Position numbers and translations under genes: made by a program. Of a stretch of 64,000 nt of DNA, positions 11,041 to 21,399 are shown piece after piece; position 1 is the stretch's first letter, and every line of letters begins with the position of its first letter. Under the pieces are notes generated by a model. The model was not told where the DNA came from. It saw only the letters and a list, made by a program, of their open reading frames with translations, and did no database searches. Location: positions 34,624,329-34,688,328 of the forward strand of contig OZ024880.1 in assembly GCA_964017185.1 (NCBI GenBank), read 5' to 3'. The stretch is from Rugalucina vietnamica (taxonomy: Eukaryota > Mollusca > Bivalvia > Lucinida > Lucinidae).

Positions 11041-11276
11041 TGAGCCTGTGCGTTAGAAAACCAACGATTTGGGTTCCGACCAGGTTCGACATAAACCGGG
11101 CTGTACAATCATAGAAGAAAGCTAGAAGCTTGAAACTTTGCATAAAAGTAGAAGAGGAATTGTACTATCAGTGTAGCGAAAACAAAGGCGCTGATCAGCT
11201 GTGCAGTAACTGTACAGCTGATCTGCGTCTTTATTTTCGCATATGCAAATTATTTGTTTTCCCATGCACAGGCTCA
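11041..11276. mobile_element. Family A MITE, copy 3
   Basis: 236 bp with ends TGAGCCTGTGCG / CATGCACAGGCTCA and hairpin AGCTGTGCAG / CTGTACAGCT. The left and right termini have both changed to GAGCCTGTGC, and still pair. Confidence 0.85.
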
Positions 11277-11509
11277 TATATCAAATAACGCTTCAGAAAT
11301 ATGCAACATAAAATGTGATCGTGCGTTCTTCCATTTTTCAAAACATACTGAAAGGCTACCTTTCAAACGAACATATCCTATGTATAAACTCTTTTTTTGG
11401 AAATTATATAGAGCAAAATTATTCTGATCCAAAGACGTTTAGGAGTGTGCTATTATTGTAGAATAGCATTACAGCATGGTGAAACGATTGGTCACCGTCA
11501 GAAGAATCC

Positions 11510-11767
11510 GTTACGAAAACACCCCCAGCAATATACTGAGAAATTGAAAATTTCATTGGAAAGGTTTTGATAATTTTCATGTTTGTTCAAAATATAGATC
11601 GTGTGTACACGTTAGAACCGCCTCACCGAGGCGGTTCTAACAAGTACCCACAATCTATGTTTTGGACCAAAAATAAGAAAAATAGGTATACCCATGCCTA
11701 CCCCAGTTTTACTATAGAAAAGTGGGGGTCAAGGGGGTACTCATTGCACGGACGTGTTTTCCTGATG
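11510..11767. mobile_element. Family B MITE, copy 3, abutting a stop codon
   Basis: Left end TTACGAAAACAC, central hairpin at about 11617-11642, right end GGACGTGTTTTCCTGATGA. The right end is 1-2 bp from the TAG stop (complement at 11769-11771) of the - strand vWA gene, so the whole proximal 3' UTR of that gene is this element. Confidence 0.85.
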
Positions 11768-11768
11768 A

Positions 11769-11941
11769 CTAGCTACAAATCAGTTTAGCGATCTGAGACT
11801 GATACCGGTTCAGATCGCTTGAGTCTGTGACCATAAGCACGTGACCAGAGTCCGTTGCAATCTGTTGTAATCCCTGGGATGTAGATCGGCCACTTATACC
11901 AATGGCTATAATGTCGGGCACCTTAGTCTGTAGTTGACGCT
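11769..11941 (-). CDS. Exon 6: vWA C-terminus and stop
   Basis: 173 nt after acceptor CTTTCAATTACAG. It encodes VPDIIAIGIS, GLQQIATDSGHVLMV and a final helix ending in ICS, then TAG. Its AG plus the preceding G makes a Glu codon, as in the + strand paralogue. Confidence 0.85.
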
Positions 11942-13956
11942 CTGTAATTGAAAGAAGCTAAAAGGTTTTCGAGAAACTTACAATATACAAACTATTCGGC
12001 AAGCATTAGAATAATGTGACGAAGGGTTGCCTCAGATTAAAACAAAGAATAAAAACTATAATGACATAGCACATAGAACACATCGAAATGCATTCCGCTG
12101 ATTTTAACGAACCTGTTATTTTAAAACCGTCTTGTTAATATTTTAAAACATTCAAAATATTCGTATACAGTGTGTAGCAAAGCTGCGAGAGTACGTTGAC
12201 CAAAACAGTATGTTTTGCGCGTGAATGATGCCCGTAAGTTATTCAATATTGCTCGGCTCCCGTATACGTACCATATAGTCTACTCAGGAAGTTATTTGCA
12301 GTGTGATCTGTAACAAGCACCATTGCGTCCGGAACATTAGCCCTATCTCCGTTTGTCGGTGTTGTAATTTTGTTTATGACGTAAGCAAGTCCAGTGGACA
12401 GAGAGTCAAAGCCTCCTCTGAATTTCACACTGCGGATAGCAGTTTGCAGATCTCTGACATCAGAATATTGGTTAAACGGAAACTGAGTATAACCACTCAG
12501 TGAGTAAGTTGACATAGATACGTGAGTGCCCAGCAAGCTGACGCCAAGGTCACCAACAAGTGATGCGAGGAAATTTAAAATGCCACTTTGATATGGAAGC
12601 ATCGTGATCGACTCGTCGACAATGAATATAACATCCTTTAAGCAACCTGAAAAAGGGAATAGAAAATTATGCCAGACTGAATGGACTGAGAACAAAAACA
12701 TGGTGCCAGTTTCGTATCCTAATCATGCAAAAATATCTACAACGAGTGACCTGTTTTATGACAAAAAGCTAGTATCTCACTTGCTTTAGCTAGAGTAACA
12801 GTGTATTCATTCTGCGATGATGCAATTTGTGTATTTATATCGAACAAAAAAGGTTTTGAGGTTTTGTCGTACCCCACCCCCTTATTTCTACACGAGCCAC
12901 AAATGCCGTCGAGTAAAGAGTCTTACTACTCTGGGTTGGCTGGGGTATAAATGTCGATGTAACTGCTGAAGTCGTTGGGTTTCGTGTTGTCAAAGGAACG
13001 TCCACTGCTGGGTAGTTACACAAGTCGGACTCGCAACATTTAACACTTAGATCACGAGACGATAGACTGCGCTTTCCGACAAAAGGAAATTCTATGTTGG
13101 TTCCATCACAGTGCTGCAGAATGTTAAGACTGTTTTTATTTATTAATGAAAAACAGAATTGAAATAAACGTAAACTGATTCTTATCTACTAGATGTACTT
13201 GTACAATAAGAGTCATCTAGTGGCTAGTGAATAAGCAGATACTGTGATAAACCTATACAGATTTTCGAAAAATATTCATTGTCGTCATTATCAGAGTCTA
13301 TTTGCAATGCTGTACATGTTTACGTGTACGTCGTAAACAAGAAGTTGCTTTCAATACTTGTTTCAACTTTGTTGGAGAGCATATGATCAAACTATACCCA
13401 TGGTGCATCTACATGTACATGTATGCAATACCGAAATTTAGATAATCTAAATGTAATTGTTAATTTCTGAAAGACTCAGTTGTATAAGCATTTCTTACCG
13501 TTTTTGCTTCGCATGTCATAATAAATTCACGGTGCCGATCTACACTAGACTTCAATTCTTTCAACATACAAACCTAAAAATACGTCAAATATTTTTTTCA
13601 TTAGAAAATTTTAATTAAAAATATAAACCTAAAACAAGGTTAAATATTTTTTTTTCATTAGAACAAATATAGCATACTGTAAAGGCATAAACCCATTTTG
13701 ACAAATTGATTTTTCCATCATTGCCATATAGGTCAAAGGGCTTCACCAGGCTTAAATGAGTTTAGGTCTATAAATATTGAATTGGAGCTACTAGTACACT
13801 ATTGCTTACTACATGATCCCTACATCGATGTCTGAATGGGAACTTAATACTTTATTTTATTGTCTGAATTACAAACGAATATACACTACACGTTAAATAC
13901 ATGTAACTGATCGTTCCAAGGCGATACTTCTGTGGTGTTCTTTCGTTTTATGTCTT

Positions 13957-14000
<44 letters not shown>

Positions 14001-15291
14001 TGCTGTTGGCACCTTATGTATGTTTTCATATTTTAGTTAAATTTAGGTAACTGAGTGGTCACCTACTGATTGGGAAAATAGCTGCCCATTCAGCTTATGA
14101 TATGTTTTCATGGTATAAGTTCTTGATTGTCAATTTAGTTTTTTTCCCATCTCGGTTTTTGGAGTGGGAATCTTTTTCTGATTGCGCCTTTTCCTGATCT
14201 TTGCCCACTTGTACCTTTTAATATGCACGATAATAGGGCTATACTGCTGTTCACTGTGTAGAAAACGGTTTGTGCATATAATTTTAATTTACATGTACAA
14301 CTCGTGCTTTTTCTAATATTTAAAAGCTTTTTATAGCATATATTACAACAAACCTCTCCTGGCTCGCATATCTGAGTCGTGTTACAATCAGTAGCATTAA
14401 ACACTGGTAGGTCACACTGGTAACATTCTATACCTGTTGATATCACCCGGTAAATGATTATTTTACCACCATAAAATGATTATGTCACATGCTTTATGTA
14501 TCTATATAAAACATATAATAACGCGTATGCCATAAAATATTTTACCATTACAGTCTCAGCAGAGTAGCTTGACGTACGCTATTGACATACTTCACCTGTT
14601 AGTAACATTTGTACTCTTAGATGACGCTTTATAAGCAGCCTTAAATTTTATTTTGACTCTTGTCTACCTCTCTAAGGTTCTCATGTTTAGTTTTGACTGA
14701 TGTGAACCGGATGACTACCTTGCTAAGAAATAGCCAGTTGTCATTGATCTTCGTGCACGCTGTTACAAGTTATGATGTGATTTCTTTCCCACCTGGTTTC
14801 AGGATGGGTTTTTAATTTATTTTAGCAGTTCTTGGTCTTACTCTTCTAAGACCAATAGGAATATTGAATGTCAGGAAAACATGTACATGGAATATATACC
14901 GTCCTTGCACCCCACATTTATATACCAAAACTGGGCGTACTGGCATTTACATTTCTTTTCTTATTTTTGACCTCAAACATAGATTGTGGATAATAGGTTA
15001 GAACCGCCTCAGTCTCCGAAAATTTCTATTGATACACCCTGAACAAACTGTTGCTTTCTGCATCAGCGTCTTTTCGTAATGAAACTCACCACAGTTACCA
15101 CAAAATCGTGGGCACGTTGTCGTTGCTATGTTTGTGTCGTTACACAAGTCTGGCTTACTGGCGGCCAACAGTTGACATGCCTGAGGATTTACGTCATCGC
15201 ACTTCAATGCATTGACATCGCCCATAACGATACTGAATAACACTGACAGGTAGAAAATGAATGAGTATAAACCATAGCAATATATAATCAT
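11769..15291 (-). CDS. Secreted ShKT - Ly6/uPAR - Ser/Thr linker - vWA protein, complete six-exon gene
   Basis: Exons in transcript order: 15291-15090, 14433-14354, 13573-13499, 13113-12927, 12646-12272 and 11941-11769. Every intron is GT..AG and all phases fit (1, 0, 0, 1, 1), giving 1092 nt, or 363 residues plus TAG. Residues 1-32 look like a signal peptide with a hydrophobic core. Next comes a six-Cys ShKT-like module (C-x7-C-x10-C-x9-C-x3-C-x2-C). A three-finger Ly6/uPAR-like domain follows (starts ECYQC, ends KCCESDLCN), then a short Ser/Thr/Pro-rich linker and one vWA domain at the C-terminus. No transmembrane segment is seen after the signal, so secretion is inferred. vWA, ShKT and Ly6 modules usually mediate extracellular binding; the ligand is unknown. 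The 3' end is bordered by a family B element and the 5' flank by a large TIR element. Confidence 0.8.
12272..12646 (-). CDS. Exon 5: vWA N-terminal part
   Basis: 375 nt, acceptor CCTTTTTCAG, donor TATG|GTACGT. The MIDAS motif reads D-E-S-I-T: the last Ser of DxSxS is Thr, a conservative change. FLASLVGDLG, THVSMSTY, KFRGG and MVLVTDHT follow the vWA pattern. It aligns along its full length with the + strand exon at 996-1379, with a few residues deleted. Confidence 0.85.
12927..13113 (-). CDS. Exon 4: end of the three-finger domain plus Ser/Thr linker
   Basis: 187 nt, acceptor AACATTCTGCAG, donor AGTA|GTAAGA. It contains KCCESDLCNYPA, the CC...CN ending diagnostic of Ly6/uPAR three-finger domains. 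About 20 linker residues follow that are rich in Thr, Ser and Pro and likely to carry O-glycans. It joins exon 5 through a Ser codon. Confidence 0.8.
13499..13573 (-). CDS. Exon 3: middle of the three-finger domain
   Basis: 75 nt, phase 0 on both sides, acceptor TATTTTTAG, donor ACG|GTAAGA. It encodes VCMLKELK to MTCEAKT, supplying two cysteines. It is small, but the frame, both splice sites and the Cys spacing agree. Confidence 0.75.
13904..14222 (+). mobile_element. Family C fragment in an intron of the ShKT-Ly6-vWA gene
   Basis: Matches GATCGTTCCAAGGCGATACT, CTGAGTGGTCACCTACTG and the terminal GATCTTTGCCCACTTGTACC. It is antisense to the host gene, between exons 2 and 3. Confidence 0.75.
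13959..13999. repeat. Poly-T tract, about 41 bp
   Basis: An uninterrupted T run inside the family C copy at 13904-14222, in the intron between exons 2 and 3. Confidence 0.95.
14354..14433 (-). CDS. Exon 2: start of the three-finger domain
   Basis: 80 nt, acceptor TATCAACAG, donor GAG|GTTTGT. It encodes IECYQCDLPVFNA and ICEPGE, the typical first finger of Ly6/uPAR proteins, with one N-glycosylation sequon (NAT). Phase 1 in, phase 0 out. Confidence 0.75.
14870..15008. mobile_element. Family B MITE, copy 4 (left half only)
   Basis: Runs from GTCAGGAAAACATGTAC to the first arm of the hairpin (TTAGAACCGCCTC) and then stops abruptly. It sits in intron 1 of the ShKT-Ly6-vWA gene. Confidence 0.75.
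15090..15291 (-). CDS. Exon 1: signal peptide and ShKT-like module
   Basis: Starts at ATG 15291-15289; donor TGTG|GTGAGT. The first 25 or so residues are strongly hydrophobic (SFIFYLSVLFSIV), followed by a likely cleavage at VNA. The Cys pattern that follows, ending CPRFCGNC, is that of ShKT modules, which in animals occur both in secreted enzymes and matrix proteins and in anemone potassium-channel blockers. Its place in a multidomain vWA protein argues for the former. An internal alternative acceptor (ACCTGTCAG) could make this an internal exon. Confidence 0.7.
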
Positions 15292-16474
15292 ATATAATCA
15301 TGAAACTATACAAGCACAGTGTTAAATATGGCCCACGTTAGGCATTATTGCAAATACACTCCCGGTAAAAAAATAACAACATATTCCGCGTTTCTCCGCA
15401 ACCATGGCAAACGCGAAATTTTTATTTCTCGGAGAAACACCGCGAAATAAGCCAGGTAGACGAAATCGTCTGCGCGAAATTTCGCGGTGTTTCTCGGTGA
15501 AATTTCTCGGTGTTTCGCCGAGAAAGGTAATTACCTGGATTTATCGATAAAACTCTTTTTCTCGGAGTTTCTCGGAGGAATTTAAAAGACAAAGGCATGT
15601 TTATAATTTTTGAATAAATACACATGTAAAACAATAAATTAAAAAAATGATAAGTATTTGCAAGTATGAAACTTGCAGATGTTACGTATTTGTTTAGATG
15701 GCTTATAATCCACATAAATATATTCTTGATTACATTAAAATTTATGATGACCTTTGTCACTTGTGTTGCTTTTCACATCATCCATGATTATTCGATCTTT
15801 GAACAGAAGAATGGAAGCGAAAAAATCATTTAAAAATCAAGGGCGTCATTAAAAATTCGCGCCTTGAGCATTGTCCTTTCCGACAAAGAATAAAATTACC
15901 ACACTTCTAGTGACTATGTGGATAATCAGAATCATTTTCATTGAATGAATAAATAAGTTTAATGACATTTGATCAAAGGTATTTAATTATGTACAATAGC
16001 AATGATTTAACAGGCGGTTTACTTTAATTATGTCAGGATAAACACAAGTCATCAAAATAACATGAATATACCGGCCGGAGATCGAAATCGCAACTTTTTT
16101 TTTTCGAAGCGAACGCACTATCTATACATGTAAAACCATCGCGGCCTGTCTTATTAAATTTGTCCGCCAGCATTTCTTGGTAAGCTGTTAACGTAACCGT
16201 TATCAAATATTCAGATTATGGTTCCATATAAATCGCAAATAATTTGAGCATTCGTACATGTACATGTACATGTATATATACTCGTATGTTTTAGATCGAG
16301 ACTACATGTAGTAGGAAAGAATTTGCATCAAAAGTTATTCTCCATGAACAACCACAAAGCCGTTTAAATCATGAACTTATGGGATCGCCTAAATCGATGC
16401 CCTTTCACCCGTAATATTGCATGGTATTAATATACATAAATGGTCAACAAAATTTACAGAAATCACTGTTGACT

Positions 16475-16620
16475 GATTTGGCCAAGTGGTAGAATTTACA
16501 GCATTACCAGGAAGTGTGTTTCGGCATACACAGTCATGTTCTTGTGTCACATTCTCTAATGAACACGAAGTTGACACTGCTCCTTCACATGATAAGGAAG
16601 CTGGTTGCCGTAAAGTGAAA
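16475..16620 (-). CDS. Possible orphan Cys-rich exon
   Basis: Between acceptor GGCAACCAG and donor CCTG|GTAATG (phases 1 and 1) lies a short frame with LSCEGAV, TSCSLENVTQEHDCVC and RNTLPG: five or so cysteines and one N-glycosylation sequon. Symmetric phase 1 exons are typical of extracellular modules. No domain family is recognised. It lies upstream of the predicted signal peptide of the ShKT-Ly6-vWA gene, so it would belong to another transcript or an alternative 5' end. Boundaries are approximate. Confidence 0.25.
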
Positions 16621-16788
16621 TAAAAAGTCGAGCAAATAAAAATGCCGACCGTGCAGCCAACACTGTCATATGACTTACTCCCAATTGACGGCTAAATGCA
16701 TCACGTAGATATGAATGTACATGTCCATACATTGCTATTCACGCACATGCATTTGCATCATTAAAATCATTCTTGTTCAAACATTTTA

Positions 16789-17053
16789 CATCAGGAAAAC
16801 ATTTCATGGAAAATGTGTATCCCATCAAAAGCAAAACTGGGGTATGCAGGGGTATATCTATTTTTTTATCTTTTGCTCCAAAACATAAGATTGTGGGTAC
16901 TAGTTTGAACCGCCTCGGTGAGGCGGTTATAACGTGTACCCACAATCTATGTATAGAGCATGAATAAGAAAAAGCAAACATTTTCTACTGAAAATTTTCA
17001 TTTTTTTCCTCTTTAAACATCTCTGTATATTGCATGGGCATGTTTTTCGTAAT
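16789..17053. mobile_element. Family B MITE, copy 5
   Basis: Ends CATCAGGAAAACATT / GGGCATGTTTTTCGTAA. The central hairpin is GCCTCGGTGAGGC. Confidence 0.8.
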
Positions 17054-18034
17054 TTTAAAGTTACGGTATATGAAATTATTTCTTTAAAACATCATCGACA
17101 CAAAAGGCAGCAACGCTTTCGGAAGGAGAGATCGGAAAACCTCATAAATACATTTACATGTTTGTTATACCTTGTGCAGAATTGCGGTTTGTATGGAACA
17201 TTGTAAATGTACATGTATATACAGTCGAGAAATTTTAATGGTCTTAAATTTTTATTTCGCTCCCTCTTTAAATCTGATCGATATTATTAGATGAAAAATG
17301 CATTATGTGCAACAAATACTTTTGTATAGGATATGTCACACAGTGCATCAAAGTAAGTGGCTGAAATATACAAACTTTTCTTTACATGTACATGAATTTG
17401 GGACAATGTCGGTTATGATAGTATTTTTCTTTTATTTTTCTTTTACGTATGCACCATTATTTTGTCATCATTTGTGTTACGACATCGAGATATCAAACAT
17501 ACAAAACATACATACTCAAGAATCTGCAGTTCATAGCGTGTCGGATGCTGTTTCGGTAGTTTTTGTAAGTGAAGGGTTTACAAATACGAATGTTGTGTAG
17601 CCCATTTCGAACGTCAGGACATCCGAAACTTGTACAGTACCATAAAGCGACAAAAACGTACCGACATAACCGTGGCTGAGGACAAGGACGTTAGTAACAG
17701 CAATATTGCGCAGTGATTTTTCTATTCATGCACATGCATATTAAAGTTTGTATACTTAGACGGTCCCGGTAATTTTTAAAACTGACACCAAAATATAAGG
17801 TCATGTATTTGTTTTCGTGTAAAATGAGTGTATCCGTTCCTGCCTTCTACGGAAACATTAATAAAGGTTAAGTTTTAATGCGATTTAACGTGTAAATTTG
17901 ATGTAAAATATCCATACGCCAGTTGAGCTGTGTGCTAGTCGAGCTGCACATGTTTTTCGGAAACAATCAGGATGGAACAAGTGCACTTATTAGATCGAAT
18001 ACGGTGAAAAATTCATATCTATACATCTTGATCA

Positions 18035-18454
18035 TGTAAGGGGATAGCTTCCCTTGGAAATATGCAAATTTCAAACTCGAGACTTTGTGAATCGAGTAAG
18101 TGTTAGGTATACAGTAAACCACCCTTGGTGGATGAGCATGATTTTCCAAAGACAGGGTTTGCTGTGGCTCGGCTTGGCCGCTCGTTACATTTGGTGGCAG
18201 TGGTGGGATGATGACAACCGCCAGACCGGGGTTGCCTTACCCATGTAGTCCCCAGGCCAAGACTCGTGGCGAGTCTTCTCGGAGGGGGAAGTAATGTAAC
18301 GGGATAGCTTCACTTGGAAATATGCAAATTTCAAACCCGAGACTTTGTGAATCGAGTAAGTGTTAGGTATATAGAGCAGTAAACCACCCTTGGTGGATGA
18401 GCATGCTTTTCCATCGACGGGGTTTGCTGTGGCTTGGCTCGGCTGTACGTTACA
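18035..18454 (+). mobile_element. Miniature LTR retrotransposon (TRIM-like), tRNA-Leu primer site
   Basis: Two direct repeats, 18035-18189 and 18295-18454, both begin TGTAA(G/C)GGGATAGC and end GTTACA (TG..CA borders); the second has a few extra bases. Two bases after the first repeat is TGGTGGCAGTGGTGGGAT, complementary to the 3' end of leucine tRNA (CCCACCACTGCCA plus CCA), the expected primer-binding site. Directly before the second repeat is a purine run, GGAGGGGGAAGTAA, a good polypurine tract. The 105 bp interior has no coding capacity. Mobilisation by an autonomous LTR element elsewhere is inferred. Confidence 0.85.
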
Positions 18455-18505
18455 TGTAACGTACAGCCACGTTACATGTAACATACATCCTAGCCAAGCC
18501 ACAGC
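18455..18505. repeat. Inverted partial LTR copy downstream of the TRIM
   Basis: TGTAACGTACAGCC, then CCTAGCCAAGCCACAGC, is the reverse complement of the LTR 3' end. It makes a local palindrome with the 3' LTR terminus and leaves no clean target duplication. Confidence 0.6.
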
Positions 18506-18512
18506 GTACAGA

Positions 18513-18655
18513 AATATCAGATTAAAGAAGTAGGGGGATTGTACTAGCCGAGTAGTGAAAACAAAGGCGCTGATCAGCTGTGCAGATACTGCACAGTTGA
18601 TCTGCGACTTTATTATCGCATGAGTATAAGTCCAGCGTTCTCATGACGCGGCTCA
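18513..18655. mobile_element. Family A MITE, copy 4 (right part)
   Basis: Internal GTACTAGCCGAGTAGTGAAA, hairpin AGCTGTGCAG / CTGCACAGTT and right end GACGCGGCTCA. The left third is missing. Confidence 0.75.
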
Positions 18656-18700
18656 TATAAAAGTGGGGTATACATTACATGGACATGTTATCATGATGTG
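18656..18700. mobile_element. Family B MITE terminus
   Basis: AAAAGTGGGGTATACATTAC to ATGTTATCATGATG. It directly abuts the family A fragment before it. Confidence 0.65.
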
Positions 18701-20969
18701 TGTAAATATGTTGAGGAATACCTCATACAATGTATATGGGTTTAAAGCACATGAACATGTAAATGCGTTTGTTAATTTACTCGATTAATTATCAATTAAT
18801 TTATCAATTATCAGTAATTGATAAATTGTCTTTACTTGTCATTTTTCACCATGTATCATGCACTTTCCTATGCACTTGACATTTCGGACCGCACCTTGTA
18901 AAAACAACATGCCGCCAACACAAAATGTTCATGGCGGAGTTGTCGTTATGCACGGCAATAGGTTTTGCGTTTATGCATTTAGCAAGAAAAACAGATGCTT
19001 AAAAGAAGAAAAGTGTATAAATTGTTTTCTCTTTATCCGCCTTATTCTTATGTGAAGATTTGGTCATAAATTTGGTATGAAAAAAGTGTTTATGCGAACA
19101 GTGCCCCTGATAAACGAGTGATTTAGAGGTATTGACAAAACTTTGTGCTAGTTAAATACTGTGTATCCTTATCATCGAGAATGTTGTATTGCATATTCAT
19201 ATAGGAGTTAGGAGATCGCTGCAGGGTAATCGGGTCAATAAAATTTTACAAAAATAGCTTGCTCCATAAGCTGACAATGTGATGAAATTATGCCATTTCA
19301 TTCTACATGCACGTTTCCATAGCTTGACATACAACCAGAACCAGAAAACATTTATTTCATTACAATACGAATTCAAGAATTCGCAAAATGGTTACCTATT
19401 ATACTCGTACATGTTTATGGCCTATTGCTTTTATGTTTCCTAGCTCAAACAAATGAAACTACTTGGATAAAGACATAATTGAGATGAAACAAAGTACTTC
19501 TTAATTTGTATGTCAAATGCGAGTCGAGTCATGCCTGACCAACCGTAACGGAAACCAGTGAAGAAGATTGTGGAATGTTTGCTCAGTAAATAATGTGCCT
19601 TATTAAAGTGTGTCAAACTGTTAGAGGTGCCATATACAAAACACTTCTAAATACTGATCAGTTAAAGGTCTAAAACTATATTAATTATTAAAAATATGGT
19701 AAAATCGATTTTCACAATCGTGCACAATATTTCTCCGAGAAACACCGCGAACAGGTAAATCTGGACTTACCTGTTCTCACCGGTTAATACCTGCGGTCGC
19801 GGTGAAATTTCTCGGTGTTTCTCCGAGAAATCGAACTGAATGAAACGCGAAATATCTCAATGAAAAGAGAAATTTAGCGTTCTTTCTCCGAGAAAAATAG
19901 CTTAGGGTCCTCCGAGAAAAGAGGAATATGTTGTTGATTTTTTACCGGGACTGTATGTTATGAGAACAAACGTCTAGTAGTATGCTGTGGGACTTCGATT
20001 AATAGAGGTGTCATTAGTTCGAATGGTGTGTGACCTTAAAAAAGCACAATTACCGCCCATTATATTCTTTATCGCTTAAATTTACATGAATGTACTATGA
20101 ACAATATTACTTAAAAATATACACGAATTGAAATATCAAATTTTGATTTCATATCTAGTTGCTCCAAAAATGAGTTACGTCATTAGTACACCACGATCAC
20201 ATGCGTATATCGCTTTGAACTAAATTCGCGTATCCGGCTGCACTTAAAATGTAAACACCTTACCTGTAATAGCCAAATGCACTTTCATCATTTTTGGTGT
20301 TTTAACCATATTGTGAAGCACTAAATTGACCTACAGAGATTTGTATCAGGCGATTGGTTATATCATTTCGGTCACGGCCTTTAGGAACAACGTCAAAATT
20401 GTAAAATTGTTCTATGTCTAAACTAAAGAGATGAAATTGTACATGTCTACGGCTTACCTTTCATGCTTGAAATTTCTGAGAATAAAATGGACCTTATCAT
20501 AAAAAAGAAGATTTTTGCATTCTTGTTCAAAAGACTAACTGCTTGATTACTATGTCTTTGTTCTGGCTTCGTGAATAGGACAGTCCATCAGGTTTTCAAA
20601 CCAATTTTACAAGTCACTAGCTTTTCACAGGCTGTAGCTTTACAGCCGAATTGTGTTGGGTATTGCCAGTAAAACCAAAACAGTTTCCCGTATGTAGAAG
20701 CTCAGCCATGTATTCTGTTCTTTTCATAAACTTTCCAGAAATAAATGGCTTTAAACAAATGAAATAAGACATTGATAAATCGCACCTCCCGGGACTCCGT
20801 GTCTCTCTACATTGATGGATAGTAACGAATTAGTGTTTGGACAACCATTACTCTGATTAGAAAACCGCCAACTCGTGTAATCAACATTGGCGCTTTTATT
20901 TCTATAATCGAACGACGCTTTTGTCTTCTCCTGTCGGTAGCACAGACATTAGAGTGACGGTCAATAGGA

Positions 20970-21190
20970 CAGATTTAGTAAAAAATAAAATTAGGCAATG
21001 ATCAGGAAATAGTACAATTAGAAAGAAATTCCCGATCCAAAATTCGAGGTTGGAGAAACCTTAATAGACAATACGGTACTTATACTAATATCGGAAGCCG
21101 AGTAAATAGCTACTTGGCTATTCGTTTTAGTTGTTTGTGGCTGGAGCTTCTTGTCTGTTGCTTGGCCCAGCGGGGTTCAACTGGTGTTTT
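20970..21190. mobile_element. Two family C pieces, opposite orientations
   Basis: 20970-21110 is the 3' end region on the - strand (GGCAATGATCAGGAAATAGT, GAAATTCCCGATCCAAAATT). 21130-21190 is the 5' start on the + strand (GGAGCTTCTTGTCTGTTGCT, GGGTTCAACTGGTG). Family B copy 6 follows at once. Confidence 0.6.
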
Positions 21191-21199
21191 TTTTTAAAT

Positions 21200-21399
21200 T
21201 GATATTTTTCTTATTTTTGCTCCAAAACATAGACTGTGGGTACTTGTTAGAACCGCCTCGGCGAGGCGATTCTAACGTGTACCCGCAATCTATGTTTTGT
21301 GCAAAAATAAGAAAAATATCATTTTTTTTTCTGATGAAATTTTCAATTTTTACAGGTGAAAATAATCTCTGTTTTTTGCATGGGCAAGTTTTCGTAATG
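21200..21399. mobile_element. Family B MITE, copy 6 (left end truncated)
   Basis: Central hairpin TTAGAACCGCCTCGGCGAGG and right end GCAAGTTTTCGTAATG. The left terminus is replaced by family C sequence. Confidence 0.8.

Larger units (their letters stand above)
15357..19953. mobile_element. Large TIR element with TTTCTCCGAGAAA-type subterminal repeats
   Basis: The ends are inverted copies: CACTCCCGGTAAAAAA, then ACAACATATTCC, on the left; CAGTCCCGGTAAAAAA, ACAACATATTCC on the complement of the right. TA flanks both sides (15355-15356, 19954-19955). The arms (15385-15590, 19725-19925) contain repeated TTTCTCGG(A/T)GAAAC.CCGCG motifs in both orientations. The interior is AT-rich without a recognised transposase, and holds a family B copy, a miniature LTR element, a family A fragment and a doubtful Cys-rich exon. 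One 4.6 kb element or two related ends are both possible. Confidence 0.5.
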
